Assembly (NCBI GenBank): GCA_025200525.1
Contig: CM045763.1
Location: forward strand, 91,419,944 to 91,483,943
Reading direction: 5' to 3'
DNA from: Camellia lanceoleosa
Lineage: Eukaryota; Streptophyta; Magnoliopsida; Ericales; Theaceae
DNA length: 64,000 nt
The notes under the pieces were generated by a model, which was not told the origin of the DNA, ran no database searches, and worked only from the letters and a program-made list of their open reading frames with translations. Made by a program: the position numbers and the translations under genes. Shown one piece after another: positions 1 to 11,531 of this stretch. Every line of letters begins with the position of its first letter. The first letter of the stretch is position 1.

Positions 1-605
1 ACCCGTCAACATGGCAAAGTCATGCGGGGTCATCGTCATATCCCCGATGGTAGAGAAATGGAAGGAGTTGGTGGTGTCCCACCACCTCTCTACCAGTGCG
101 CCCAAGAGGGTCCTACTTGCCATGAGGTGCGACAGCCCTATGCAAAACAGACCGAACCCTGCCTCATCAATAATCTATCGGACGCCATCAGGGAGGTCCA
201 TATACCACTATCTAGCTGTGGTGGACCCATATCCACGGGTGAAACGGGAATCTACCTATGTTCAGAATGAGCAGAAATACAATGTGTGAATGTGTCCAGA
301 ATGAACAGAGGAAATACAGTGTGTGAGTGCGAGCTATGCAAGAAATGCAAAGTACATCGTAGAAAATGTAAGAATGCAGTATGTACCTCTGAGGCATCGT
401 GGGATAGATGAGACTCTAGCAGTAGATCTGCTGGGGCACATTGCGCAAATCCACTAAAGTGGCAGACTGTGCTAGGTGGTAGTGTATATACCTCAAGGCG
501 GTATCTCTCTGGGTCAAAAGCTCGAACTCTGGGTGGCAATGGAATGTACTCAGGTTCCCCCTCCATCCTCGGAGAACCCCCGTCATGTGGAGCGTTGTCT
601 GCCAT
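1..605 (-). pseudogene. Plant mobile domain (PMD) pseudogene, copy 1, 5' part; runs off the left edge
   Basis: Two exons are visible. Exon 1 runs 605-387, from an ATG (MADNAPHDGG) to a GTAC donor at 386. Exon 2 runs from 255 (after TAG acceptor 257-256) past the window start. Exon 2 carries the typical PMD core: motifs DEAGFGLF, RTLLGALVERWWDTTNSFHF and MTMTPHDFAMLTG. PMD proteins are plant nuclear proteins; some act in silencing or genome stability, and many copies ride on transposons. Exon 2 has two in-frame TAG codons, one just before the WYMDLP motif and one in the next helix. They fall where the copy at 59.6 kb has glutamate codons, so this copy is dead. It lies antisense to the element whose 3' LTR is at 2.5-6.3 kb. 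PMD identity is firm; exon edges rest on agreement with the second copy. Confidence 0.8.
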
Positions 606-1140
606 CCAGAAAGAAGGTGAAAAGTAGGTGGAAATGGGCAAAATGGGTGAAAAGTGCCAAAAGTCAGCAAAAGTCAACTCTCGGAGAGAGCAAATGGGAA
701 AAAAGTCAAAGCTTAGGGAAAAGTGCCAAACTCATGATAAACTTGAGGAGAACAAACGTCAAGTGGTGGAAATGGAGAAAAAAGCTCCGAAAACAAATTT
801 TGATCGGTTCAAAATGACGGAAATCGAAAGGTTTTAGCAAATCAACTTTGCGAGGGGCGTTGGAAAACGTGTGTAAAGCACGAATCTAAGAAGAAAAAGT
901 GTCTAGGGAGGAAGAGCAAGTGATTTCGGCACTATGGGTGTGAGGAAATGTGTTATGGGAATGTGCTTTTAAAGATCTCCATGCAAAAAGTCCGAAATGT
1001 CCCAGAAATACCACAACTGGCCGACCGGCCAGGTTTTGTGGCCGACCGGCCACTTAGGTGGCTAACATATATGGAAAGTAGCCTACATGGCTTCAGGGTG
1101 GTCGGCAAGTGTCCAGTGTTCTCCCTGTGTGTTTTCAGGC
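606..1140 (-). promoter_or_regulatory. Upstream region of PMD copy 1, with GGCC inverted-repeat modules
   Basis: This stretch has no gene and is homologous to 60096-60640 upstream of PMD copy 2, with a shared A-rich, AAGTC-containing leader. Two nearly identical inverted repeats, TGGCCGACCGGCCA, stand at 1018-1031 and 1039-1052. The TATA-like string seen in copy 2 is altered here (about 868-880), which fits loss of promoter function. The promoter role is inferred from position and from similarity to the LTRs. Confidence 0.5.
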
Positions 1141-1849
1141 TGTTTTGTGTCCTTAGCTCTTAAGAAAAGTCCATGAAAAGTCCACTTTTTAGCTCAGAAT
1201 GTCTTTGCAGAAATTTTAACTTGTGCCTTCGATGCATGACTCATCATTAGCAGGCATGAACGAGGTGCATCCTTTTTAAAATACATTGTAACTCCTCCGA
1301 GAGGTAAATTAGAGGTTACAACTGAATCAGTCTTGTTAAGACACTTATTTCCTTATTCAGTGTTTTGCATTGAACATGCTATTGATGTCACATTGAATAT
1401 GCATTGTTATCATTGTGCACAAAATGTGTATGCTACACTGTATTGCACTACACATGTTCTTACGTTTGCATAAAATATGCATGCCACGTTGTATTGCATT
1501 ATGCATGCCCTCACATTCGCATAGAAATTGTCTGTACCTACTGCATTAAACATGCATTCGATATTGCATAGAACATGCTCCATGTTTCGTTGCATAGAAT
1601 AGGCTTCTGTTTTGTTCCTCGCATGATGTGCATGAAGCATGCCTCTCTAAGCGTTGTGTCATGGTTATTGATGTTGCATTGAACATGCATTCCTATTGAA
1701 TTGTACCTGTCAAAGTCTTTTTCTTGTGCAGGCATGACATTGTATGTATGGTTCATTCAAAGCTGGTGCAACCTGATGATATTGTATGTACGGTTCATTC
1801 AGAGGAATTCTGGGTAAGATCATTCATGTCCTTTGAACACCTTGTTGTT
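1141..1849 (+). other. 3' spacer of the left plus-strand element, without genes
   Basis: No coding region is visible. From about 1365 to 1690 the sequence is a loose array of degenerate GCATGAACATGCAT-like words (TTGCATTGAACATGC and TTGCATAGAACATGC variants). The same words recur at 60860-60965 upstream of the right-hand hairpin array and, reversed, at 20000-20650. This marks the segment as homologous retrotransposon 3' spacer rather than host DNA. Confidence 0.55.
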
Positions 1850-2500
1850 GGTTAGAAACACTTGAGTACGCCCAGTGTTTACACCACTCCTTTTTTGGTT
1901 AGAAACACTCAGGTACGCCCGGTGTTTACACCAACACCTCGTTGGTTAGAAACACTCGGGTATGCCCGATGTTTACACTACTCTCTGGTTAGAAGTGTTT
2001 GGACTGTGTTTCGATGCTTATACCACTCTGTTTTGGTTAGAGACATTGGGACATGTGCTCGATGTTTATACCACCCCTTTTGGTTAGAAGCATTTGAACC
2101 TCGTGCCTGACACTTATACCTCGCTTTGGTTAGAAACACTCAGGTACGCCTGATGTTTATACCACTCTTTGGTTAGAAGCGTTTGGGACGTGTGCTCGAC
2201 GCTTATACCTCGCTTTGGTTAGAAACACTCGGGTACGCCTGATGTTTATACCACTCTCCAGTTAGAAGCGTTTGGGACGTGTGTCCGACGCTTATACCAC
2301 CTTGTTGGTTAGAAGCATTGGGTTGTGTGCCTGATGTTTATACCACCCTTTTTGGTTAGAAATATCGGAATGTGCTCCGATGTTTATACCACTCTTTGGT
2401 GTTTGCACTTCTCCCTTTTCCCTCTCGCGCGTGGCGCGTTAGAACGCTTTGGTTAAATGCATCTGGATGGTTTCCAATGCTTATACCACTCTTTGTTTTG
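1850..2500 (+). repeat. Minisatellite array of 43-48 bp hairpin units (about 13 copies)
   Basis: Each unit opens with GGTTAGAA and ends near TTATACCACTC. I count twelve clear units from 1850 to about 2395 plus one diverged unit near 2450-2500. The middle of each unit is an inverted repeat. In some units the arms are AAACA/TGTTT plus TCGGG/CCCGA around the loop TACG; in others the outer arms are AAGCG/CGCTT around a longer loop. The array lies between the PMD pseudogene and the 3' LTR, the usual place for satellites in Tat-type 3' regions. Confidence 0.85.
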
Positions 2501-2518
2501 GTTGCATAATGGTTGGAT

Positions 2519-2959
2519 GTGTTTCATTTGTTATCACCACTTAAGACTTAGATGTCATCGTTGTGCACTCGATGATTGTGCATGTTTGTGCTCGTTTTGA
2601 GTGCCTGAAGTTCTCGGCGGAACACCTTATCTCTGGGCCTCTAACTTTCTTTGTTTTGTACTTGTTTTTTGACCAAACCTTGGTGCCTTTTGCCTGGAGG
2701 GGGGAAGTGCCTTGTCGGCCATTTTTCCCCCTTGTCGGCCACTTGAAGTGGTTGGTCGGATAGGGGAGGTGGCCGGCAGTGGTCGTTGGCCATTTTTCTC
2801 CTTTTTCAGATATTTTCTTTGCCAGCTGTGCCAGTTGTTGATCACTGATTGCCATCTCCATACACGTGTATAGAGGGATGAAAGCAAGCTTTTGGCTTGC
2901 ATTTCTATATAAGGGGAGGTCTCTCCCTCATTTGAGGGGTTACAAAATTTTGTGAGCAA

Positions 2960-3004
<45 letters not shown>

Positions 3005-6000
3005 CCTATTTTGTACTTGAAAGTGAGAATTCTCTACACATTTGCACTAAGACCCATGATCAAACATCTTCACCTTGGATCTGAGGTTCTTGGAGGCCTT
3101 GTTTGAGCTTCTAAGAGTGGTTTCAGCTCAGAATTTTTGTTGTTTGTTATTGTGCTTCAAGGGTATAAAGCTTACCTCTTTAAAGCTTTGTTTTAGTTAT
3201 TTGCTTGGGCACCTTTGCATGCTATTTTGAGGCTGGTTTTAACCTCTAAAAAACTCTGTTTTTAAGGTTACAAATAGTGATTCGAGGTTTGTTTTGGAGT
3301 TAGGGTGGTCCACCCTCTTTTGTAGCTTGTTTGCTAAAGTATTGTGCCATTTTTCAAAGCTTTTAAAACAACTTTTTTTGGCCTTTTAACCAGGGGAATT
3401 TCAGTGGTAAAACTTGGTTTTCAGGTCCAAAATAGGAGGTGTGGCCTCCCATCCTTATGCCTTGTTTGCAAGTGTAGATGACCTAACATGTGAGCATGTT
3501 TTTCTACCTTTTTATAGCTTAATTCAAGCATGTTTTAGGTACTGATTTAACATGATTTAACTCCGTTTTGAGCTGTCTTGATCATATGAGCCATGTTTTG
3601 TATAGCTATAGTGCAAATGGCTTCACTAGTTTTGTGTTTTAAGGCCTCTAACATGTGTTGTATGAGATGATTGCATGCTATAGCATCATTTAATATGTGA
3701 TTTCAGTGTATACAGCTTTGTCACACTCTCACTTACTTCACTCTTTCATTGCTTTTGAGAATTGTGCTTTAAGCCTTGTTTGTGAGCCAACATGTGAGCA
3801 TGTTTTCTTGCCTTTATGCTTCCATCTCAGCATGTTTTAGCCACTGTTTTGGCATGTCTTAGCTCTGTTTTGAGCTGGTTTGGTCATTTGAGCTTGATAT
3901 TACATGCCTCTAGTGTAGTGTTCTTCACTAGTTTTGTTGCTTTGGCTTTTGAACATGTCTTGCATGCATTGCTTGCATGATTTAGTGTATTTTGCATGCC
4001 ATTTCAGCACAAAAAAGTCTGCAACCTCCCTCTATTCTTCACTTTTCATTTTGCTTTGAAAGTGTTCTTGAGCCCCTTGTTGGCTTGAGTATGAACTTGA
4101 GGCTCTCATGCCTAATGGTTTTAACTCTCTCTTGAGGGTTCCTCCTAACCAATAGCATGATGCCTCTTTCATGCTTAAGACACTTGTAGCTTAGACCATC
4201 TTTCCAATTAGAGGACTTTCACATTGGACTTCACCGGTTAAAGGATTACTCGGTAATTTAAAATGTGTAAACAAAATGAATCAAGTAAAACTTGAGCAAG
4301 ACAAACATATTTATTTTGCATTGCATGGGTTTGGATCGAACATTAATCCAAACACAAGAAATGTGGGACATTTCATACATAAAGTGATAAAACGTGTCAT
4401 GTTTCTTGGTCGCCGTCACCCTTGATCATGCATGATAGGGTGATGGTCCTTTGGGTCTTATTAGTGCATTCATTAAGCTTGTACAAGCTTGGTTCTTTGG
4501 CCATCATGCATGAAAATGCTTGATTGGTAGCTTGAGAGCCAAGTGCCATATTCCTTTGAGCTTGAGACATGATAAGGAGGGTGACAGTATACACATTCCT
4601 TGAAAAATATATTGCTTTGCCTTTGTTGCTCTCTATTGCAGTGAAAGTAGGAGTCTGGAAAAGCAGTGGCCGATAGGCCACATGAAGTAGCCAACTGGCC
4701 ACCTAGACTAGTTGACTAGCCAGTTAAGGTGGCTGACAGCCACCTTCTATAGCCGATCAGCCACCAGTCCATTTTTGTGTAAAGTGTTCCTGTTTTGGAG
4801 CATAGGCAGTCTGGAATATTGGTTCAGTGTTCAGAGATCAAGGCGAGTGAAAACAAAGGCAACCGATGGCAAGGCGATAGATTTTTGGGTGGACGCAACA
4901 GAGCATGCATGTTCCCCTCGTCTGCGAGGCCACTTTATTGCTTTTATTAGCTAGTTATAGCATTACATGTGTTGTAATTAATTAGTTCAATTCATTTTGT
5001 AATATTTTAATTAGCTTAGCATATCTAGTTATTCAATTGTGTTGTAATTAATTAGCTAGAATGGTTAATTAGTTTTGTTTTGTAATAATTAGCTTAGCTT
5101 AGTGTAGCTTAGCTTACTTATTCGGACCCTCCTTGGAGAGGGCATAATGTTATAATAAGCTTGCGTCTGTGTGCGCATGTCTTCCAACCCCACGTCTTTC
5201 TCCTTTTTATTTAACCGCTTTCGATGGTTAGATTAGGGTCATGTTTCGACTACCATACCTTCTGCTCGCATATTTGCATCCATTTATTTGTCTTGCATGC
5301 ACCGAGACTCGGTGCATCATTCAAACTGCATTGCAATTTCAATACTTATTTGAATACGTGCTTCAAAGCATGTTATCAAATTGTATCAAATGCCATCTTA
5401 GATAGCCGAGCCTATTTAGTCGCATTATTGCATGTGTTGCATTAGGCATCCTAACATACTTAGGATCATGCATATTTCTAACTAGCTTTTGTTTTGGCTT
5501 GGAGTACACTGTAAGTTTTACGCTTTAGCATACTTGCATGAGTGTGAGTGTTGCAGTGTTTAGCATGCTTGCCATGAGGCTATTTGCTTAAGTGATTAAC
5601 TGCATGCACGACTGTGGATGAAGGCTTTGTTGCTTGAATTGGAACAATTCGATGATTGTGAGTTTTAAGCCTACTTTGCGAAGTGGCAAACCATCTTGTT
5701 TTAAGCCCACTTGAGGGTGGCAAATCCACGCTTTAGCCCACATGAGGGTGGCACTTTCAAGCCATTTTTCGAAAACAAAACACAAATTGAGTTGTTCAAA
5801 TTCTCGCAACTTAATCTATACTTGCTTGTGTGCATCACATAGTAAAGTTAGCTAATAATCGGAATAAGAACACATGTGTTTATAAAACAACAAATCATGT
5901 TTAGTAGAGGCTAATCCTTTGATCGGACGAGCGGGGGTGCTCATGTCATGACCTTCCCCTCTCGTAGCCAAGTTCCCGAGCCGAGGTAACTTTGGTGATG

Positions 6001-6275
6001 ACGGACATGTGGCCTTTGGCACGAGTTAAGGTTTCCTAAATTTCTCAAAAATAAAATATTTAGGTGGCGACTCTGTAATCTGGCAAAGCAGTCCAATTTT
6101 AGCATTATTTGATTCAAAATCGATTTTCCAAAATGATTTGCCAGATTGGACTCTTTGGTGCTTATCAGTCTCACATTGCACTTTGTGAGATTAGATTCAG
6201 AACCGTGACAGGAGTCCGAATTGTAGGACCAATTCGAGCTCTCCGAAAGGGTGCGCGAAGAAAGTCCAGTCTACA
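2519..6275 (+). mobile_element. LTR 'H', 3' LTR of the left plus-strand element
   Basis: The 3' end is clear: the tail from about 5925 (GATCGGACGAGCGGGGGTGC) to CTACA at 6271-6275 matches the end of every other LTR here. The 5' end is worn; CCACTTAAGACTTAGATG near 2540 corresponds to the consensus start. A TATA box (TATATAAG, 2906-2913) is followed by a CT tract at 2966-3000, the promoter layout of the whole family. GGCC modules lie at 2727-2790 upstream of the TATA box and at about 4675-4755. Its body resembles LTR E more than LTRs A-D and F. The right flank is the 3' region of a minus-strand element. Confidence 0.75.
2906..3000 (+). promoter_or_regulatory. LTR H core promoter: TATA box and CT tract
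   Basis: TATATAAG at 2906-2913 is followed about 50 bp on by a pure CT tract of some 33 bases. Equivalent pairs occur in F (11890; 11959), D (50802), C (38321, reverse), A (18837, reverse) and E (55247, reverse). Transcription start position is inferred, not seen. Confidence 0.6.
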
Positions 6276-7600
6276 CAGGGTTTTGAACCTTGCGAGCTCT
6301 ATTTATTTGATTTCTTATTTTTCAGGCTCTAACTTTTGCCTAGGTCGCCCTTTCGGGTTTTCGGCCTAGCGAGGCTCTCAATGATAGCGTTACAACACTT
6401 GTGGCGAATTTGATCAATAGTCATCCTTGCCCTAATACTGAAACCGGCTTCACTTTGATTCAAGCACGATTCTCCATTCCCTTATGTAGGTCTTCTTCTT
6501 TTCTTTTGTTATATTTTCAGAGTTGGTTCTTTTTGTAATATGGTACTTTCTCGCATTGGCTTCCCTAAATTCAAATAGAAGTTCCCTTCGTCATAGTTGT
6601 TTGGATTTCATTCCAATGAATACCCCTGGCTTGGCGGTTGACTTTTTCCTTTCTTTTCTTTTCTTTTCTTTTCCTTTTTTTTTTCCTTTTTCTTTTCTTT
6701 TCTTTCTTTTTATTTCTTTATTTTTTTCTTCTTTTCTTTTTTTCTCTTTTTCTTTTTTCTCTTTTGGTTTCTTTCTTCTTTTTTTTTTTTGAAGTAATGA
6801 AAACAACAGGGGGAGGAATTCTATGATTATGAGGTCTGAAAGCTACCTCGTGCTTGCCAAAATGATCACCTAACGGTGAAGAGAATCCCAAGGATAATGT
6901 AGAATACCACGCACAATTCTAAACCTATCTTTGCAAGTTTGCAAAAGAAGCAACTTTAAACTTTTTGAAATCATGAAGGACCTTGCACCGATAAGTCAAA
7001 ACCCACTCAAACCATATGGGGGATCCTTTTCAACATTGAGCTTATTAATAGATTCTCATTCAAAAAACAAATTCAAAGCTTTTTTTCTATTTTCAAAAGG
7101 TCACACATGAATTACTATAGGCACAATAAAATGATTAGAAATTTGACTCCGGCTTTCTTTATTATTTAAAACAATGAAACGAAGACTTGAAGGTACACGA
7201 GAGCGACTCAAAGGAAAATACTCAACTAACACAACGACACAAGAAAAGGCAAAGAAAATAAAACGCATAACAACTATTTATAAGGCACAACCGAAAACAA
7301 AATCAGCAGCCTGGAGACAAGAGGGGTTTTCACTCTCCAAATCCATTAGCGGAATTCAAAAACAACTTCAAGTTCCCACAGGAGGGTTCAAACCAGCCTT
7401 TTATTCAGCAATACTAACATCCACACCTAGTAGGATTTCAGACTTTGAAAATGAACCTCACAGATTGAGCCTCACAATTACCCTGATTGTCCCCACACAT
7501 CTTATTGACCATGCTGGTTGCGGTCAAGGTTGGTTGTTGGCAAGCCATGGATGGGATTTTTGTTACAGAGTGGCAATCTATTGCATTTAGAGAGAGGTTT
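6276..7600 (-). other. 3' region of minus-strand element 4; pol not recognisable
   Basis: 6300-6400 is the reverse complement of the post-pol sequence of the plus-strand element (near 47190-47300), including the words for GCCGAAAACCCGAAAGGGCG. A 150-bp pyrimidine tract (6640-6792) matches in place and composition the tracts at 24081 and 24395. The rest, 6800-7600, is AT-rich with no protein motif I recognise. No RT, RNase H or integrase motif lies between this 3' region and the gag at 7.6 kb, so pol appears deleted. Confidence 0.6.
6640..6792 (+). repeat. Low-complexity T/C tract
   Basis: Almost pure pyrimidine run of TTTTC and TTTCTTT words. Long open frames across it on both strands (poly-Phe/Ser and poly-Lys) are compositional, not genes. 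Confidence 0.9.
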
Positions 7601-10060
7601 ATTAACAGCTTTGGGATTTTTCAGGTGAGGTGATGACCTTATTGTCAATCAAGTCTTAAATTTCATGGCAAAGGAGAAAGCAACGGTCAATATGGTGACT
7701 GTACTACTAATGGAATGTGCAATATTGGGTAGGGTTGTGTCTTGGTGGGAGAGGATTAGGGAGAGGTCGAGGATTAAGTGGTTTTAGATACCTTTTCTCC
7801 ATCAATACCTTCAAGGCAAGGGTTGGGCTCATATGGAGATGGAGAAAGGTTCATTTTTAGGAGGAGGAAGCATCTGTGTTAGAAACATTGGCAAATGGGT
7901 TAGCGGGTGTTAGCTGGGTATTCATGAGCTTGGGACTGGAATCAAGGTGAGTTTTTTTTGGTAAAACATCCCTTTTCATTGTTTGCTCCTCGATTCAAAA
8001 TGTTCTCAACCTAAGCGATAAAAGTGTCATCCACAATCTTTGCAACACCTGCGAGCAGTAGTTGCTTGTTCAACCCTTTGACTTTCAAAGTCTCAATAGC
8101 CCACTGAATATGTGCATAGGGATCAATACTTCTCCCGGCCTTATTCTTGCAACTTGCTTCAGGTTGGCCAAGGGATTGGGTAGCTATATCGAAGCGAGGC
8201 CCATTTGTTGTTGATATGTCATCATGCAAACTTGATATAGCTTCTGGTTGGCCCTTTCCAACTGCAGTTTGCCCCAAGATTGGGGAGCATTTTGATGTGA
8301 ACCTTTTGGCATATGATGTGGTCGATGATGGAGCCAAGACCCCAAAGGCTAAATCTACCATAGTTCTTTGAGGATCATCAATCATGCTCAACAACTCAGG
8401 AGTAGCGGGTTCGTCCATTGGTGCCCACAATGTATTTGACCCAACTTGGTCTTGATGAATAGGTTGGGTTGGACTCTTAGGCATATGTTGGACTGGAATT
8501 GAGATATTGTTAAGTTTTGGGATTTGAGATGATTGGGATCCAAGTGCATTCATTATGCACAAGTTCGTGCTTTCTGGAATGAACACCTTAGGCGTGGATA
8601 AATGGGCCGGGCTGATATATATGCTGGGGTTGAAGATAGGTGGTAGTGTATGGATGAGGTTCAGATTTTGAGGATGAGGAGGTACGTGGTCATGTACAGG
8701 AAGTGGGTTATTGGCTACATTGGGTTCTTAAGGTGGAGCTATCATTTAGTTGTCGATGAGATTCTGAACCTCATGACGAAGGTGGTAGCAATGATCGGTG
8801 CCATAACCGCGTTGCTGATGGTACGCATAGTATTTGGTGGGGTTAAGTCTAGTAGGGAGTGGTTTAGGAAGAGGTTGGGGATAAAGGGGTTTGAGATAAC
8901 CTCCTTCTATCAGGATTTTTAGTGTGCTAGTTAGGTTCATATGGAGGGGGTGAAAGTTTTACCTTAAGCTTGGGTTGGGCTGGCTGTTTGTTGGTTGGCA
9001 TTGGCAAAAGGGTCAGCAGTTTTGGTAGTGGTGACGATATTGATTTTAGTGGGTTTGAGAATAGTGCTACTGCTAGCATTCGTACTCTTGGAAAACACCT
9101 TCATTGTTGGTTTGCTTGTTCTAGGAATAATTCCTTTGTTAAATGCACTCTCAATCTGAACCCCTAATTCATGCAAATTTTTGAAAGTGAATAGTGGTGC
9201 GACTATTAAGTTTTGTAACATATTAGGCTCAAGGTTTTGCATCACTATCCGCACTTGGTCCCTCTTAGAAGGTCGATATGTCATTTCTGCTGCCTTTACA
9301 CCTTGCAACAAATTCCACAAAAGGTTCTTTAGGATTCTGGTGGGTTGCTTCAAGCTCTTGGGTGGTCATTTTAATTTGGGTATTGTAAGAATACTGATTG
9401 ACAAATGCCTCAGCCAAATCTTCCCAGTTCTGCTTCACTTTATTCTCCAACTTGGCGTACCAAGTGGTTGATATGCCCGACAGGGTTCTTCCATACAGAG
9501 AGAGTTTCTGAGGCTTGGTTAGACCCATCGGTTTCAAGACGTCCAAGAAAAGCTGGATATGTATCATAGGATCTCCAGACCCGTCGAAATGGTCAATGTG
9601 CGGCATTTTGAATCCATCTAGGAGCCTTACGGAAGCCTTGGCGTACCCATCCTCAATATTGGGAATGAAGTTAATTCCCTATGCCTTTTTGAATTATTTC
9701 TCAAGGTTAGTAATTTTTAACAAGATTGGGGTCAAGATCATTAATATCAAGGCAAAAAAGCCCCTCATTAGGTTGCACCATGGGTCTGAAAACTCGAGCT
9801 TAAGCCAGCCTTTCTCGAGGATTTGTACCTTGCATATTTTCAGCTAGCAGAGGTGGGTCAAAGTTCGACTGGGGGCTCGGGACTAGATGTGTGGTAAATG
9901 TCCCAGATGGGCATTGCATTTCAGCAATGGTCTCATCCTGCATGGCAATTCCCTAGTTTAGAGCCATTATCATGGCCACAACTTCTTCTGAACTTTGAAC
10001 CATCACGGGTCTACTGAGTTGGCAATCGGGGAAATGGATGGGTATAACCTGAGAGCTGAC
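7600..10060 (-). pseudogene. Gag pseudogene of element 4, with two zinc-knuckle blocks
   Basis: Reading leftward: a Gag core begins near 9690 and includes MPHIDHFDGSGDP at 9606. It continues through TTWYAKLENKVKQNW and NQYSYNTQ to about 9265, then changes frame (9353-8964: FTFKNLHELGVQIE). A first zinc knuckle follows near 8829-8790, with its first Cys and second His replaced by Tyr (KYYAYHQQRGYGTDHC). A middle segment, 8586-8011, contains LLSMIDDPQRTMVDLAFG. A second knuckle block lies at about 7760-7640 (QYCTFH, then HHIDRC) with stops inside it. Gag packages element RNA in virus-like particles. Frameshifts and stops make it non-functional. Its 3' neighbour is the element's tail, with no pol between. 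Confidence 0.8.
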
Positions 10061-11073
10061 TAACAAGGATTTCGACCCAGTAATTCTTGATGTATCTGAG
10101 CTGGATTAGTCTAGATGGGTTTAACTAGATTGGGTTTTTTAGGCTGGGTCTTTTGGGATTGGATGGATCTTTTTTGAGCTAGCTTTTGAGGGTCAGATAG
10201 ACTGGACCTTTGCTAAGTGGGTTTTTCTAGGATTGGATGGACTATGATGGGTTAAGCTCTTTAGGGTTGGATTAGGCTTGGTGTTTTCTGAATTGGGTAC
10301 TGCTTCTTCTTGGCAACCTAGCTCAGACAAACCTAGCATTAAAAACCAATGCCCCATCAGATCAGGGTACCGGGTATGCTGGTTAAAACAAAGCAAGATA
10401 CAATTTTGGCCCTAGTTCTGGTCTTGCTAAAAATTTACCCATATCAAACACAAACCCCTGGATTTTGACCCAAATTCTGATTCTGATATGACCCTCAAGT
10501 TTAAAAAGAATCGCCTCAAGATTAAGACTCTCCTAGGATTGCATCATACATTGTCAAAGATTTCACATTTTGCATAAAAGGTATTCGAAACACCCCTATG
10601 AGACGTTAGGGTTTCCCTGTCCTAGCTTTGGAGTGATTTACAACTTTAATATTCAAACAAGCAGTATCACAATATCCTGAAAAGTGGGAGATCATCCTGC
10701 TGTAGTTTGAAAGGTAACTATAGCATACTATATGCACTAGGCCAATTGGTCCAAAAGGGTACTTCAGTAAGATTACCTAATATACCTCTCACACTTAACA
10801 CTGAGAAGTGAAAGGAGGATCAAATGGTACAACAATAATCCAGATCCAAGGGTTGTGTTTCCAACATGGCAGAGCCCATGACCGGCCAACCTTTTGGCAA
10901 GCTTTTTAGGCAAGTCTCCGGCTAGCCGTCTAGGAATAGCAGATGGAAAACACAGTGACTTAAGAGCACCAATGCAAATGCAATACAAAAAACAAATATA
11001 TATATATATATATAAATTTCACATATGAAGTTCTAGTCAAGTCCTCTAAATCTCCAGCAGAGTCGCCAAAAAC
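10061..11073 (-). other. Leader (5' UTR) and primer-binding site of element 4
   Basis: Reverse complement of the same leader as 14709-15528 and close to 31143-30334. The primer-binding site starts just inside the LTR: on the minus strand, from 11073, GTTTT then TGGCGACTCTGCTGGAGA. This complements the CCCCAGC-GAGTCGCCA acceptor end of plant tRNA-Arg with few mismatches. An AT dinucleotide run lies at 10996-11014. Segment 10080-10300 is rich in GGATTGGG/GGGTTTT words with no gene. Confidence 0.65.
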
Positions 11074-11531
11074 TATAGTTAGTTTTTTGTGCTCCTGGAG
11101 GGGTTTAGTCTCCTTAGGTATGATAGCCCTACAGTTCAGACTCCCGTGGTTCTGAATCTGGTTTCACAAGTGCAATGTGAAACAGACAGAACACAAATGA
11201 GTCCAAATCTGGAAAATATTTAGAAAATCCATTTTTAATCATTAAAGATGCCAGAAATGGACTACATTGCCAGATTTTAGAGTTGCCACGTAAATATTTT
11301 TGGAAAATTTAGGAAACCTGTGACTTGTGTCAAAGGCCACTTGTCTATCATAACCAAAATATCTCAACTCAGGAACTTAGGTATGAAAGGGGAAGGTCAT
11401 GAATTGAGCACCCCACTCACCCGATCAATGGTCAGTCTTTACTAATCATGATGTGATTTTTATGTACATTATATGCTCTTGTTCTGATTATTCTGCTATT
11501 TTTACTATGTGATGCACACAAGTATAGAGTC
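11074..11531 (-). mobile_element. LTR 'G' (partial), 5' LTR of element 4, cut by the F insertion
   Basis: Only the LTR 3' end is present, reading right to left. It starts at 11074 as TATAG (worn TGTAG) and carries the shared blocks AATTGAGCACCCC (11400-11420) and GATGCACACAAGTATAGA (11511-11528). It stops abruptly at 11531, where an LTR in the opposite direction begins. The rest of G should lie beyond the right edge if the F element is one insertion. Confidence 0.75.

Noticed and set aside
6523..6826. Open frames on both strands (Phe/Ser-rich and Lys-rich)
   Set aside because: They are produced by the T/C tract and have no complexity or conservation.
7174..7590. 138-codon plus-strand open frame
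   Set aside because: No recognisable motif, no counterpart in the other two elements, and it lies in the decayed 3' part of a minus-strand element.
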